DNA of 64,000 bases, from positions 15,920,094 to 15,984,093 of the forward strand of contig NC_092647.1 in the NCBI RefSeq assembly GCF_039555335.1. Direction: 5' to 3'. The stretch is from Amphiura filiformis (lineage: Eukaryota > Echinodermata > Ophiuroidea > Amphilepidida > Amphiuridae). Shown in pieces: positions 13,992 through 28,900 of the stretch. Within the stretch, counting starts at the first letter, position 1; each line of letters begins with the position of its first letter. Position numbers and translations under genes: made by a program. Below the pieces are notes generated by a model. That model searched no databases. It saw only the letters and a program-made list of their open reading frames with translations, and had not been told where the DNA came from.

Positions 13992-16900
13992 GACATCATC
14001 ATCATCATCACTTTCTACATTTTTTCTAAACAACATAGGGCCTACCGTTTTAATAAGATTTTTTTCTTGAAATGCATGTAACTATAATTATTGTTTAGAG
14101 CGTGATGAAATAAAACATCACGATTTTCATCACAAAACAAATATAATGCATAAGAAATCGTTTGTTTTAGAGCGTGATGATGAAATAAAACATCACGATT
14201 TTCATCCCGAAACAAAGTAATACATAAGAAATCAATTTTTCGTGAGTGATGAAATAAAACATCAAAATTGTCATCACGAAACAAAGTAATACATGAGAAA
14301 TCGTTTGTTTTAAAGCGTGATGAAATAAAACATCACGATTTTCATCACAAAACAAAGTAATAGGCCTACAAAAGAAATACATTTTTCGAGAGTGATTAAA
14401 TAAAACATCACGATTTTCATCACGGAACAAAGTAATACATAAAACATCGTTTGTTTGATTGCAATCAACCGCGACAGTTCGTCTCACACACATAACAATG
14501 CACTGCGATCAAATAGGTTGATGACAACATTTGATTGAATGGACTGCACTGCGCCATGATTACGTGCACCGGTTCAAATCCTTTGTTTGGAGCCAATCAA
14601 TAATTTCACGTACAGCCTCTATGCAAATTAGAGTTTACACACGCTGCAGCTGGGGTAATCGACCGAAGCTGGTTGCCGTTAGTAGTGATCGAATGCATGA
14701 GCTTATTTGCTTTACTGAATTGATTTACTGGATTAATTTCCTGTTAACTGGGTTTAATGCCACAAAGGTCGAATCGCCTTTGCCATGGACCATGACTGCA
14801 TCATGCTGGCCTTAAAATAGGTGGGGAAATACTTTTACTTTATAAATGAATAGACCTGATTGATTTGACACAGGAGCTATTTTCCTGTAAGGGTGTTATA
14901 TCCGAGGCAGCTACCTTAAAGGAGTATTTCGTGATCCTAGCATCCTCTTTTCATAACATTTTTCAGTAGATATCTACGAAAAAAGCTTATTCCCAAAATT
15001 TCAGTTGATTCCGATTTTGCGAGTTTACGAGTTATGCATGACTATGTGCTGCTCCATAGACAATGTATTGTAATCTTTGCTAAACGAATTAATCTGCAAG
15101 AAATATTTAGTACATAAACATTATGTAGTCCGGGGTTTCCAGTGATATAAAAATCTCAACTTGTTTTGAGAAAAGTGGGGGGATGATGCTCCCCTTTTAA
15201 ATATAACGCATCAAAATACAGGTCACATTCGACATTATAGTGGCTCGCATTGGCGACATACTAGTATGTGCTGGTATAGGCCACAAAAAAAAGAGATTGA
15301 CAAAATCAGGACAAAACAGAATTTGTTATCATTGCCACCAATAGAGCTCTCAATAAGCTTCACGTCATTGACCTGAACTTGGGCAACCACTCTACCAAAC
15401 CATTTGCCAATGTTAAGAATTTAGGTGTTATTATTATTTTTTTATTCCCTGTGCTTGGAACTGATGGAGGGAGAAAAGACATACATAATGGCCATCAGTT
15501 CCCAACCAGGGCTGTCAACTTTTTGAAATTGCTTGGCGTGAGACAGAGGCGTACCGGGATTTGCCGACTCCAATGTTCATTTTGTACCATGAATATTTGA
15601 GCCACGGCGCTAGGGAATGTGAAAAGCAGGGGGGGGGGGGGGGAGGAGCAACAAACTATTAGCTACTATTCATGACGATGCGTGAGATTTTACTCATTTT
15701 CCAGCTTTTGCGTGAGATTTACTACCTAGGCGTGAGATTATACTACCTTGGCGTGAGACCGTGAGAAAGTGACCCAATGCGTGAGACTCACGGCCAATGC
15801 GGGAGAGTTGACAGCCCTGTTCCCAACGATCAGAATAATTACATAATAATCAAAAAATTCTTATTGAGCAACAGGTATAAAGAGAGACAGACGAGACAAA
15901 GACTATGGACGAAGACAACGATCACTCTAGACTACCCCGTAGTTCACTTGCCCATTGTGCATACTCTGGATATTGTATTTAAGCTTTAAACTCTGATTTA
16001 ATTAATGTGTGCACAATTGATAGATTTTCACATCTGATCTTTTCAGTCACCCTACTCCCTCTTCCAAGTGGACTACTGACTTTGCTTTGCGGTTAAGATT
16101 TTTAACACGGGACTCTATGGAGAGTTAGGCCAATTTCTGGCCTAACTAAAATTGGCCATGATGTAATGCATCTTTAAATAGATCTGCCTTGTGATTGGTC
16201 GCCCATATCTCGCTATGGTTTAAATCTTCTGGGCCCGCGCCGTACACAATTGAATACATGAATACAAAAGCCACCTAAGTCCATGCGAAGTTATTTTGAG
16301 AGAAAAACCCGTGTATCATTTTAATTCCTTCAGTTAGATTTACCTGGTCAATATGGTAAGTTTTACGTGCAAATGAGTGGATTAACTTGTATTAGGTATG
16401 ACGATTAGCATTTCAGGGACTTCGTGGGGTTCATTTTAAAGTTTGGACTTAGGTGGTTTTTTGAATCATATACAAAGACAACAATGTTAGAATGAGATTA
16501 CCACTAGTAAGATAATACAAAATAAAGCACACAGGTATGTATAATGTTGATAAGCATTCTGCCATGTACTATAAACCACACACTTTCCTTTATTAAACCC
16601 ATTTTTTGTTCAAAAGTCATTCTCTAGCAATGAATGTGTTACAAGTGGACTTTTATACATACTGGATTTCAATCAATGTGTTACAAGACTCAAATCATGG
16701 AATTGGGTGATTCTTTCATACATGCTATTTTTCACATGCCCAATAGACACAGAGAATGAATTTGAGTTGTTCTTTCATGCATATGACAGGCCTATGTATA
16801 GCAACAATTTCCCATGCTTAACTCAATTTGGCCAAAGTATGGACTTAGGTGGCTTTTGTATTCATATATTCAATTGTCTGTGGTATTTGTGGCGCTTTTG

Positions 16901-19900
16901 TGTTGACGCGAAAGTTAATCTCTCATCAAACATCCAGCGCGTCCATGCTTAGTACTTGTGGTTAATGGACTGATAAACAGGTATGCTTGACAGTGTGTTT
17001 TAGAGAGCAAAGTCCAGGGGGTAAAGTTCTGCTTACAATTCAAAGTCCATAGTCGAATTTTCGGGGTTCGCTATCAATAAACTGGTAGATTCCAAAATCA
17101 GAATTGTTCAGTATTAAAGTGAGCCATTATAATTATGCAAGATAATGTTGCATTCAATTACTTTTATTGTCACTAATCATCTGATATTTTAACTCTTTAT
17201 GACCATTTTACTATTGAATACTTTAATTTTAATAAACATCAGTATAATTTTGAGTTCAACGAAATGGGTTCATCATGACTAATAATAACATATTTTAATA
17301 AAATTCGACTATGGCATAGTCTACGATCACTCTCACTCACACAAAACATACAAAAGGACAGAAGACAAACAAGAAAAAAGGATTCATATTGTACTCACAC
17401 ACTTAAACAATCTAGCCATGATAAATACATAATATAAAAGTTACTTGAAAAAAAAAGCAATCAAATTTTATCAATGTCGAAAGAAAAACTTTTTAAAGTG
17501 TTTGCCAAGATTGCCATTTTTCTCAGCAATTTTGTACTCAATGTTGAATTTAAGGGATCTAAAATGAGCGTTTATTGCGTTTCGACAGTATTTTTTGTGG
17601 GACATGAGAGCACCTCAGACCTATCGAATTGCATTCTGAATACGAAGCATGTCTTTCTGATATCAAATAATTTTCATTTTTGAAAATCACAATATAATAC
17701 AAATTTTATGACAAATTATAAAAATTTGATATTTTTCAATTTTTTGATATATAACAGTCCTCGAAGTAAATTATATAAATCTAATGTTATATTCTTAAAG
17801 TGTATGTAGCAGGGAGGAAAAGCCGACGGTCAATTGAAAATTTTGACCTTTCATATTGAAGATATGGATTTTTTCTGCAAAATCCAGCTTTGTAAATGCT
17901 TGTTACAATCATATAAAGAACTGAAAATTTAATATTTCCGAGCTCCGACTGATTTTGCTTGATCACATCACATTATCTTGTCTTATCTCGCATAGATTAT
18001 GCCAACTTCCTTATGGTGAACGTGGTTTTATTCATAACTTTATTTTGAAACAAGCAACATAAATCAATTTGCTAAACATTTAGTTCTACACATCATTTAC
18101 GAAATTACAATATCACCCCTTGACCTAATAACATTATTTGTGTACATTTTCTACTAATATATAGTCTTACTATAATGATTGTTATTGTTTTACAGGAGTA
18201 TGTCCAACTGGCTGGAGAATTTTCCGTGGCAACTGTTACCAAGTCAACACAATGAATAAATACACATGGACTGACTCCAAACATTACTGTGAAACACAAG
18301 GGTCTTTCTTGGTTACCATTTTAAGGTTTGCATTCATTTATTCATTATTCATCTTTTTAGTTTTTATTACAACACTTTTCGATAAAACACATAGGCTTAA
18401 CTATTAGATTTACCTAAAGACTTTGATGTGGAGTGCAGAGTAGTTGTCTGATATTATATTCAGCGTTCAGCCCATCCCAGCTTATTCAGTAGATTAATGT
18501 TGTAGGGAATGGGGCTTTTGGCAAATCTGCTAGTATATGCATGTAATTTAAAGATATGAACTGCATTTCTCACCTACATGGACTTCACTTCTACTAGGAG
18601 GTCGAGCAACATGTTGGTATGCTTTGACTTAGCAAGCGAATGCAAAAACTTAAGCGAGTGTTGTTCCCTCCTGACAGAGAGAGTCTAGCTTACAAACTAA
18701 CTACATAAGAAATACGCCCATCGTCAACTCAACGCTGACCTATTTTCACTTTCGTTCCAACGTGAAGTTGATATCTGTTCATAAAGTATGGTGGATATGC
18801 AGACTTGGTCAATATGATACTAGTGTACCTGTAGCTGAAAGAGCACCTGTAGCCGTGATAGTGCTCCTGTGATATGGAAAATTACTTTCACCAAGTTTAA
18901 GCCAAATCAGATGAAGTTTAAAATGTAGCTCCTGGATGACCTTTGACCTCGGATGACCTCGATTATAGTTTTACGTGTTCCCCTCATATCAAGGACTCCA
19001 CCCACCAAGTTTGAGCCCGATCGGACAAAGTTTGAAATTTGACCCCTCCGTAATGACCTTTGACCTCGCTTGACAATATTTTATTTCGGGCATATATTCC
19101 CCGCGTATCAAGGATTCCACCCACCAAATTTGAGCCCGATCGGACAAAGTTTGAAATTTGACCCCCTACGTAATGACCTTTGACCTCGGTTGACCTCGAT
19201 TTTATTTCGCGCATTATATTCTTCTTGTATCAAGGATTCCACCCACCAAATTTGGGCCCGATCGGATAAAGTTTAAAATTTGACCTTTGACCTTGACCTC
19301 CGATGACCTTTCAAACCACCCCATAAACGTGGAATGCCCGATACCTATCTATATCCGAAATATCGGAACGATGCGTCGAAGCGCAGCGAAACGCATAGCC
19401 GGATAGACAGACAGACAGAGCTCATTATTTTATTAGTATAGATTAGGTTGAAAATTTGGACCTTGATACAACATTGATTGGACGTCGATTTGACATTGAC
19501 GCGAACTGTCCAATACCTCCCTAATCTACAGTAGCAGCCAATTTGCATGCCTCTTCTGCCACATATTTCATATGACAATAAGGTGTTCACATATATTATT
19601 TAGGATCAAAGGTTAAGGAGGCTGTGTACTCTCAGACATGCATGTAGTAAAAGTGCAATAACTTTGTAATTATTCGCTCAAGACATATAAAAGTATACAT
19701 TTGTAATGAAGGCAAGACATCAATAAATCTTAATATAAATACAGATTTGGGGTAAAAACAACAATTATGAAGAAAATCACAAAAAAGTGAGTTTTTGGCA
19801 ATATTTGTTAGGTACATCATAACAAAGAAACACTCTTTCCAAAATATTTTATTTTGTTTTTAGCTCAATCTTGAGGCTCCATTCCAAAAACGTTTTTTTT

Positions 19901-22900
19901 TTTTTTTTTGATATTGGCCATATTTTTTGAGATATTGACCATATAAGGCATCAAATTGAACGTTTTAAAATTCACAAACGCCTATTTGCACAAAATGATG
20001 CCTAAAATCGGAAATAGACCAAAATATTTAAAAAAATGAGAAAACCGTTTCTTGAGTCGATCATCCTTTTTACGATGATCATATTTGCTGACCTATAGAT
20101 GCTGTATTTATTGAGTTATCGTGTACCTAAATCGTAATTTTACCGAGAAAATGAACATCGGGTAAATCCACGGCCCCTTGAGAAGTTTGAGCGAAATCCA
20201 TTCATAACTTGATATTTAAATCGGGGGAAAGAACTTGAAAAACCCCACATTTTATCAGCTAAAACGGAACCATTTGACCACTAGGTTTTGTGCTTCCGTG
20301 GTGTTTCCATAAGATGCGCCGCGCATGCAGATAAGCGTCGCGTATGCGTAGCGTATTTGTGCGTTAACAAATTGCGCGATACGCAACGCGATGCGTTGTT
20401 GCGTGCGTGTATCCTGCTGGTACAACAAAGATTTTCTTTCCTTTTCAATTTCAAACACGAGTGGAATAGTGAAATAAAATCCTTAAAATATTGCAGTTGG
20501 AGTTTGCAAATCTGGATTTTCATTCCTTGTATTTATAAAAAAAACCATAACAAAGTACACATGATGCAGTCATGTCTACAGTAGAATTCATCTCGACCTT
20601 TGCAGGACTTAACCCCATTAAAAGCTATTAAACCAAGATAACACTCATTGAAACAGCTCAACTGATTAAATCGGATCTTCTCTGGTTGAGCACAAGTGAC
20701 TGTTTTTCATGTGCGATATCGCACTAAAGCTCGTATTCATAGCTTCAGTTGGGTAACCGATTATAAAGGAAACGAAAGGAAACAATGTTATGTGTGGCTT
20801 TGTTCACGAAATCAGACAATGGCGTGCTTTTTGTAAACCAGCATTCTTGAAAATGAGCAACATAATGATTTTTGACTTAACACGGTTTGGAAATAATTTC
20901 TTCATATTTTTGGTGTTATCTGTCGTTTACATGTCCTTCCTAAAACACAAAGGTACGACCCTCTCCAAACACCTAAATTAGCTAAAAATTTAGGACATGT
21001 TACAAAACTATATTGTCTAGAATTTTAGAAAAGTACTTTTAATATTGGCCGGTTATTTTTCACACAGCGACGTTAACTAGGCAATGTACTATTACCTATA
21101 ACATTAACTAAAACACCAAAGTACGAATATTTCCAAACATCTAAATTAGCTAAAATTTAGGACATGTTAAAAACTATATTTTCTAGAACTTTAGAAAAGT
21201 AATCTTAATATTGGCCGGTTATTTTTCACACAGCGACGTTAACTAGTCATATCCCCATACTGTTAACGTAGGGCTATTTGTAAAGGTCACGCGTCAATGG
21301 GAAAGAGCACTGTGTATTGTGTATAGGAAAACGGACAGTAACTGCAGTATGAAACATATCAAAAAACTCAATTTTGCGAAAGAAACAATGTCTAGAGTAC
21401 ACAGCTGCCTTAAATTGTTCGCTTCCGTTCCGAGACAAAAAAAACAACATTCAAAATACACTTTCTGCCACAAATAACGTTTGCAGAAAACGTTTAAATG
21501 TTGGTTTATACAAAGGGTATAAAACGTTTTGATAACATTCAGAAAACATTTCTGAAAAAACATTTTGACATTATGTTACTAGAGTTGACAAAATATTCTG
21601 CATAAATGTTTCCCAAACAATGTTTTACAATAACATTTAGACAACATTTTTAAAATGTTGTTGCAGTGATTTTTGTTTATATAAAATGCTTTAGAAATAT
21701 TTTCATGACCTTTCTATAACCCAAAATATAAATGTTATTTTAAACGTTTTGATCATAACCACAACGGTTATAACATTTTATGAATATTTTTATGTTTGCT
21801 GGGTGCCCAGCAAACATAAAAATTTATGAGTTGCTAACGTTTATTCAAAACGTTTTAATTTATGCGCCATCTCCCCATCTCCCCTGCCGGACTTCCGGTA
21901 TGAGATGAAATACCTTCAATATGCCTCTTCTGCCACAAATAACATAGTTAAATGACACCACTTGCACGCACACATGAAGTGACATTAGCCAATATCTATG
22001 GGATGTTCTGTTCACATATTTCTTGTCAATGGTCTTTAAAGGGTAAATTTCCGGTCTAAGATAATATACCTTCTCAATGCCCCTGGTCTCACAAGTAAAA
22101 TAGCATAGTGTCACCAATTGCTCATCTGCATTGACATAAGTAATTATATAATAGGACCCAGGCCTATGGTGTTTTGGGTGAAAGGTCGATTAGACAGCAC
22201 AACTGTGTTTGTGGTCGGATACAACCCAGCAAACACAAAACGTTTTCGACATCATTCGCAAAAGGTTATAAAAGGTTGTCAGAAAACGTTTAAATGTCGG
22301 GTTATATAAAGGGTATATTAAGAGTATAAAACGTTTTCATAACCTTAAAAACATATTTTGATAATCTACTGCTCAGCAAACAAAAATGTTTTACAGACAA
22401 CGTTTAAATGTCGGATTATATAAAGGGTATGAAAACGTTTTAATAACATTCCAAAAACATTCTTGAAAACTTGATACAAAACATTCTAAACAGAATGTTA
22501 TTTTGGGGTTGAAAAATATTTTGCGAAAAATGTTTGCCCAAAATATTTTCAATAACGTTTTAGAAACGTTTTCATGACCTTTGTATAACCCGACATTTAA
22601 ATGTTATTAAAAGGTTTTGGAAAAAAAACCATTTTAAGAACATTTCTGTGTTTGCTGGGTTCAAACATTTTAACATGTTATTTAAGTATTGACATAATAT
22701 TTTGCAAAAATGTTTGTAAAAATAGTTTACAATAACATTTTGTGAAAACATTAAAAAATATTGTTGTAGTGTTTTCATACAAAACGTTTTAAAACGTTAT
22801 CATTACCTTTATATAACCCGACATTTTAATGTTATTAAAACGTTTTTACCTAAACCAAAAGCCAAAATATAACATATTTTAAACGTTTTTAAAACGTTTG

Positions 22901-25900
22901 TGTGTTTGCTGGGTAGACGGCACAACTGTGTTTGTGGTCGCATACAATCTATTAAAAGCTGTATGAATTTACATGATATTTTTTTCCCAAATCAACCATG
23001 ATTTTTCATTTTATTTATTTCGTTCTGTGATTACTTCGGTGAAGTTCAGACTTAAATGCGTTTATTTTTCAAATCAAAGTAATTTGTTTTGATCTATGCT
23101 AATTAATTAATTGCAGTGCTATTGAGAATAACTATGTTGTCAGCTTATTTGAAGAACTGGAAAATGTTGGTATCACTGATATATGGATTGGAATGTCAGG
23201 TAAGGTATCGATCAATCTGTTAATCAATGAATCACTCAATCATGAGATTGGTTTATGAGCTATACTATCCATATCAAATTATCAAGCAATCAATTTAATC
23301 AATCAGTCAATCAATCAATCAGTCAATCAATCAGTTGATCAATCAGTTGATCGATCAATTGATCAATCAATTGATTAATCAGTTGTTCAATCAGTTGATC
23401 AATCAATTGATCAATCAGTTGATTAAACAGTTGTTCAATCAGTTGATCAATCAGCTGATCAATCATGACATCGTTGTTCTTCCATACTGGCACATTTTAA
23501 AAACTTGCCGTTTCGAAAAAAAATCAACTTTATAACTATAATACCTTTCTCAGACACGGTGAAAAAAGTGGAATTCATCATAATTATAACTTCCAGGACA
23601 CAGTTATACAATATTTCAAATTTAATTTAAACGTGATAATAACATTACCCCCCCCCCCTTGCCAATTTATAGTAATCTTATATACTGTATGCCAGTATAT
23701 CAGAATATCAAAAAACACTATACTCTTATTGTACAATATGTGTCATATGCCGGTATGTCAAAATGGCAATAAAGTTTAAATTTGTCATACAGCAGTCATA
23801 TGCCAGTATGTCAGAACAGAAACAATGTGGCGGCCTTATTATTATCCAGAACATAAGTGTTTAACAAAAAAAAGTGTTCATACGTCAAATTAATTAGCCC
23901 AATATCTCTTTAATGAATTGCAATTTATTTCTCAAAACTTCATCTGATTGTAGATTAGGTGTCATCAGAGATTCGTAATATCAAATAACTAATAACAAAA
24001 TCGTCATATGCTGGTATGCTAGAAGAGTGACGAGTAAATGATCAGTTGATCAATCAACCAGTTGATTAATCGATCAGTTGATCAATCAATAAGTTGACAA
24101 AGGGTCTTTTTATCTTTTTTGTTTTTTTGCCCCCCCCCCCTGATCAGTCTCCCACCTCCCTCCCCAGTCCCCACTCTCTCCTCTCGAGTTCTTCTCTTTC
24201 TAGTCTTACAGTCTCTCCCTCTCCTCTCTTTCTTCCTCACCCCTCCCACTCTCACTTGTTCAGTCTCAATTATTTCCCTCTCTCCCTCCCTCCCTCCCTC
24301 CCTCTCCGTCCCTTGTGAAATTTATCAGTATGATCCATGACTGAAAATAAACTCTGCAAAAATAAACATTTAAAATAAACCCGAGCCTTGCATATAGACC
24401 CAACCAATTATCAGATTAGCTTGCCAGTGATACGAATGAATAGAATACATTATCTTTACTCCAATGCAATTCTTTTGTTGTATTTCAATATAAAACATGA
24501 TTACCAAATCACCACTTGTACGCGCCTCATTGGGAGATATTTGACTATTTTAGACGCTCGTTTCATCGCCAATATGAAAAACTTTTGCTTATAACTTGGC
24601 AAATGGTTAGTATATATTTCAATGCAAGACAATTTTTACGAGCCACTTACGTCTAGGCGTAAGTGCATATACACCAAACACAAGTCAATTGAAGCTGTAC
24701 AATTTACCGCGAATTTAGGACCGTAAAATTTAGACTCTTCTTTTGTCTAGATTAGCACCCAACCGCACATCTCAAGGTTTTATGTAAAAAATCTATATAA
24801 CTTACCAAAACGAAAACTGAAATTCATGAGCTTCAAATTTTCAGTAACTAACAAAAGGCTAGAATAAAAGATTGGCCACACCTGGGAGACTACCACTTCA
24901 GAATAACAATGACTTACAAAAACTATTACGGTTACGGAAACAGAAACTGAAAAGATAAAACGACGGAAAGTTCAATAAGTTGATCACTCAGTCAGTTAAT
25001 CAATCAGCCATTCATTACATCAGTTGATGAATCAGTCAATTAATTACTGTATTTATGTATATTCCTCAGATGTTGCTACTGATGGTATATTTGCTTGGAG
25101 TGATGGTTCATCTGTGAGCTATACCAACTGGAACACCAACCAACCATCAGATATCGCTGGCTCTCCTGATTGTGGAACTATATTTACAGGCAAGAAACCT
25201 CTTAAGGGATCTGGAATGAGCGTTTGAGCGTTTCAACAGTATTTTTTGTGGGACATATGAACACATCAGACATATCGAATTCCATTCTGAATACGAAGAA
25301 TGTCTTTCTGATATCAAATAATTTTCATTTCTTGAAATTCACGATATAATACAAATTTTATGAAAAATTATTAAAATTTGATATTTTTCACATTTTTGAT
25401 ATATAACAGTCCACGAAGTAAATTTTATAATGATATATTCTTAAAGTGTATGTAAGCTGGGAGGAAAAGCCGACGATCAATTGAAAATTTTGACCTTTCA
25501 TATTAAAGATATGGATTTTTTCCCAAAAAGAACTAATTTTGTTTTTGTGTTTTGCGAAAGAAATCCATATCTTCAATACGAAAGGTCAAAATTTTCAGTT
25601 GATCGTCGGCTTTTCATCCCACCTACATACACTTTAAGTATAAATCATCAGATTTATAAAGTTTACGAGTACTGTTAAAAATATCAATTTGCCATAAAAT
25701 GTGTATTACATTGCGAATTTCAACAAATCTAAATTATTTGATATCAGAAGGACATTCTTCGTATTCAGAATGCAATTCGATATGTCTAATGTGCTCTAAT
25801 GTCCCACAATAAATACTGTCCAAACGTTCATACCCCACCCCTTTTCTCTTAGACCACATAGCCAATATGCAGAGTATAAATGTTGCATAATTGCACTCAA

Positions 25901-28900
25901 GCAAAGATGGAATTACTACCAGTAATATGTGAGATCTTTTTTTTTTAGTTTTCAGTTTTCCTACATGTATGTGAAAGTAATCACCATTGAAGAACTATCG
26001 GCTGATACAATTGTTGAAATATAAGTACCCACTAGAAAATCAAAGAAGACAAAGTGACAACAAGCACTAAATCTTAAACTTTGACAGATTAGAAATATTA
26101 ATAAATGGTATTGTTGTGGTTTCTCCTTATCAGGCACGGAATCTGGTCAATGGAGCACTGATAATTGCTTTGGTCTTCAGGCTTTTGTTTGCCAGGTTCC
26201 TGTGGGTAAGTAGTGCTTGAAACTCCCTTGCAATTGCTTGAACTCGCAAGCATGATGGTGACAGGGCCTTCTCTAATGCTGCCCCTACCTTTGAAATTAA
26301 CTTTATCGCCATCAAGAATGTCAATACCACCAATTTTCCTTAAAACCCACCTCTTCTCCAATATCTAGTCTCTGGGGTTTCTTGTTATCCCCTGTTTCCT
26401 GCTTTGTTTCTTTCTTTTCATGGCGTCTTGCATCCTGTCAGTAATAGCGTTTTACAAAGCCCTTCTTTATTATTATTATTATTCCTTTGTTACTGTTTTG
26501 TTTCATAAAGATTTTTTCAAACTAGCAGTCAGTTTCAAGAAGAGTAGAGTAGTAAATGATAATTCTCCTCTATCTTGCTGCTCTGTAATTGACCCAATCT
26601 AGGAGAATGGTATCAATCACTGGTTGTGATGGTGTTATCAATTTTTTATGCTTTCTTGTCTATATACTCTGTTAGAATGGAGTGAGTTTTTATTTGCTTG
26701 CAAAGGAAAGGAAAATTCAAGGAAAACGCTCGCTGCTATTCACCAGTTAATAATACGAATAATTCTTAATAATTAGTATTTTGTTTCTCTTTCTTTTATT
26801 GTCTTTTTAGGTCAACCTGTGAAGCCAGTTCCACCCAATGTGCGTAAGTACAACATCATTTAATCTTAAAAGATATCCAGATCAATTTTTCCCTGGCCCC
26901 AACTCAACACAAAAGTTGGTAACCATGAGAGTTACCAAATCTTTCAAAGACCCCCTTTGCAATGATGTTTCATCAAATTTACCCCCTTTTTCATGCAAAA
27001 CTGAGGACAAAATTTGGCCAATAAAAACCCCGTTTTTGTGGTTTTCAATGACTAGAATTTCCAGAGCCCCTTTTCAATAACACTAAATATTGACATAAAA
27101 TTACTGGATTTTCCCAAGTACCCCTTTTATCAAAATTTTGCGGAGAGTGCACATTAAATACCCCTTATTTTGCTGATTTCACGGTTAAATTTCGTGGGCA
27201 GTGCACATTAAATACCTCCTATTTTACCAATTTCGCAGTCCTCACTACTGGTAAAAAAATTACCCCTTTTCTGCGCTATTTGGTAACTCTCATGGCTACC
27301 AACTTTTGTGTTGAGTTAGGGGCCGGGATTTTTACAGTGAAAGCATGGATTAAAGGATTGGTTTTATAACAGAACCATAACATCAAGATAAGATGTTTTC
27401 AGCTGATCTTTAAAAAATATCTGTGACGATGTTTCTGTAATATGTTTTCGTTTGGGGACGTACGTTTTTGAATAAAAAAACAACAATAGCAATATCAACG
27501 ACAACAACTACAGGCCACATGGAGCAGTTTTTAAGTGGGGATGCAGACCAGAGGAGTTTGTGGCCACAGCACACTCCACCTTCTGTAGATCTGAAACACA
27601 GACAATTTAACTTTTAAGTGCTATATTACAAAGCTCCACTACCTTTGACTTTATGGTTCATATATTTCATACATGCTTTGTTTCAAATTAATTTTTGTGC
27701 TCTAGTTTGCTCTTATACAATATTTATTCTCCGATCACAAGTTGCTTCATTTTTCACCCTATAGCTCTTGGTGATTGCCCTCCTGGCTGGAGTTTGTTTG
27801 ATGAAAATTGCTACTACCTAGAACAAACCAAGAAGACATATGACAATGCTCGTACAAGCTGTGAAGCTTTTGGGGCTAAACTGACGAGCATACATAGCGC
27901 TGAGGAGCAGTCATATCACTCAAGTAAGTTTGTGTGTGTGTTGAAATGGTCACTGCATGTTGAGGCAAACTTCTGATGATAATCTCAGGGAGGGTACTTA
28001 AGTTTGACTTTGGTAGGGATATTCTTCCAAGAATCTAAAAGAGAACCCATATTAATACCTATTTTTCCAAGACAATTTGATTGATTTCTTTACCCAAGAC
28101 CCAGATTACCTCAGAATTTTGGCCAAATGCAATACAATTTTGTGAAATTTCTACAAAATTAAAAACAAAATAAAATTTAGGCTCCAAGTAAGTGACATTA
28201 GGCATGTTAGGGTATTGTTTTCGAAACTTTTCAAAAAGTGACCCATTTTTATACCACAATTGAAAAGGAGACCATTGTTATACCAGAGGCATAAAAATGA
28301 GACACATATTGGCATGTCCCTGTAATGATCATAATGTACTCGGTATGACCATGATGGCCCATTCAATTTGAATGGAAAGGATACAAAGATGAAGATCATG
28401 AAAAATTAAGGCCACTCCCATGCAATAAAATAATGTACTCCTCTAAATGTGAAACATCATAGACCAACAGAGGTCGATTTGAATATTTTCTTCTGCTTCT
28501 TTTCAGTGCGTGTGAATACAGTGAATGATTGGATATGGATTGGTTTCCATGACATCACAGATGAGGGACAATTTGAATGGGAGGATGGAACTCCGGTAAG
28601 TTACTCTATGGATTTGTTGCTGTTACATTAATTTATAATGACATAATATTATTTATTATGGTGCTATTATGTAATTATTTAAATATTATGTTATGATGGC
28701 ATCATAACACGAGAAATAAGATGAGAAATGTGGAGACTTGTGCACTGCTATAACAGAAGCTTTATCCATATGATGTCTCAACCATCCTGTCAGGATGCCT
28801 GGCAATAGATTACCAAACCAAGTCTATCGCCTTGACTTCACACAGACTGCTGTATTTTAATTTATGCATCTGAAATGTATTATGGTAATGTCATCCTCAA

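Larger units (their letters stand above)
6039..18195 (+). other. 12.2-kb intron filled with repeats
   Basis: No exon of the host gene was recognised here. The intron contains minisatellites (6230-6670, 6745-8140, 14060-14450), a large block with inverted arms (8358-13330), a hAT-like MITE (15507-15819), a 630-bp TIR MITE (16247-16876) and half of a palindromic MITE (17550-17885). A short, poorly conserved exon could have been missed. Confidence 0.7.

Noticed and set aside
13927-14450. CRISPR-like array
   Set aside because: Eukaryotic microsatellite and minisatellite; units are contiguous without unique spacers.
14042-14493. Overlapping minus-strand open frames with [12 protein letters not shown]-like repeats
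   Set aside because: They are translations of a ~60-bp minisatellite in several frames.
24094-24340. Pro/Ser/Leu-rich open frames
   Set aside because: They translate a C/T low-complexity tract with no gene-like features.
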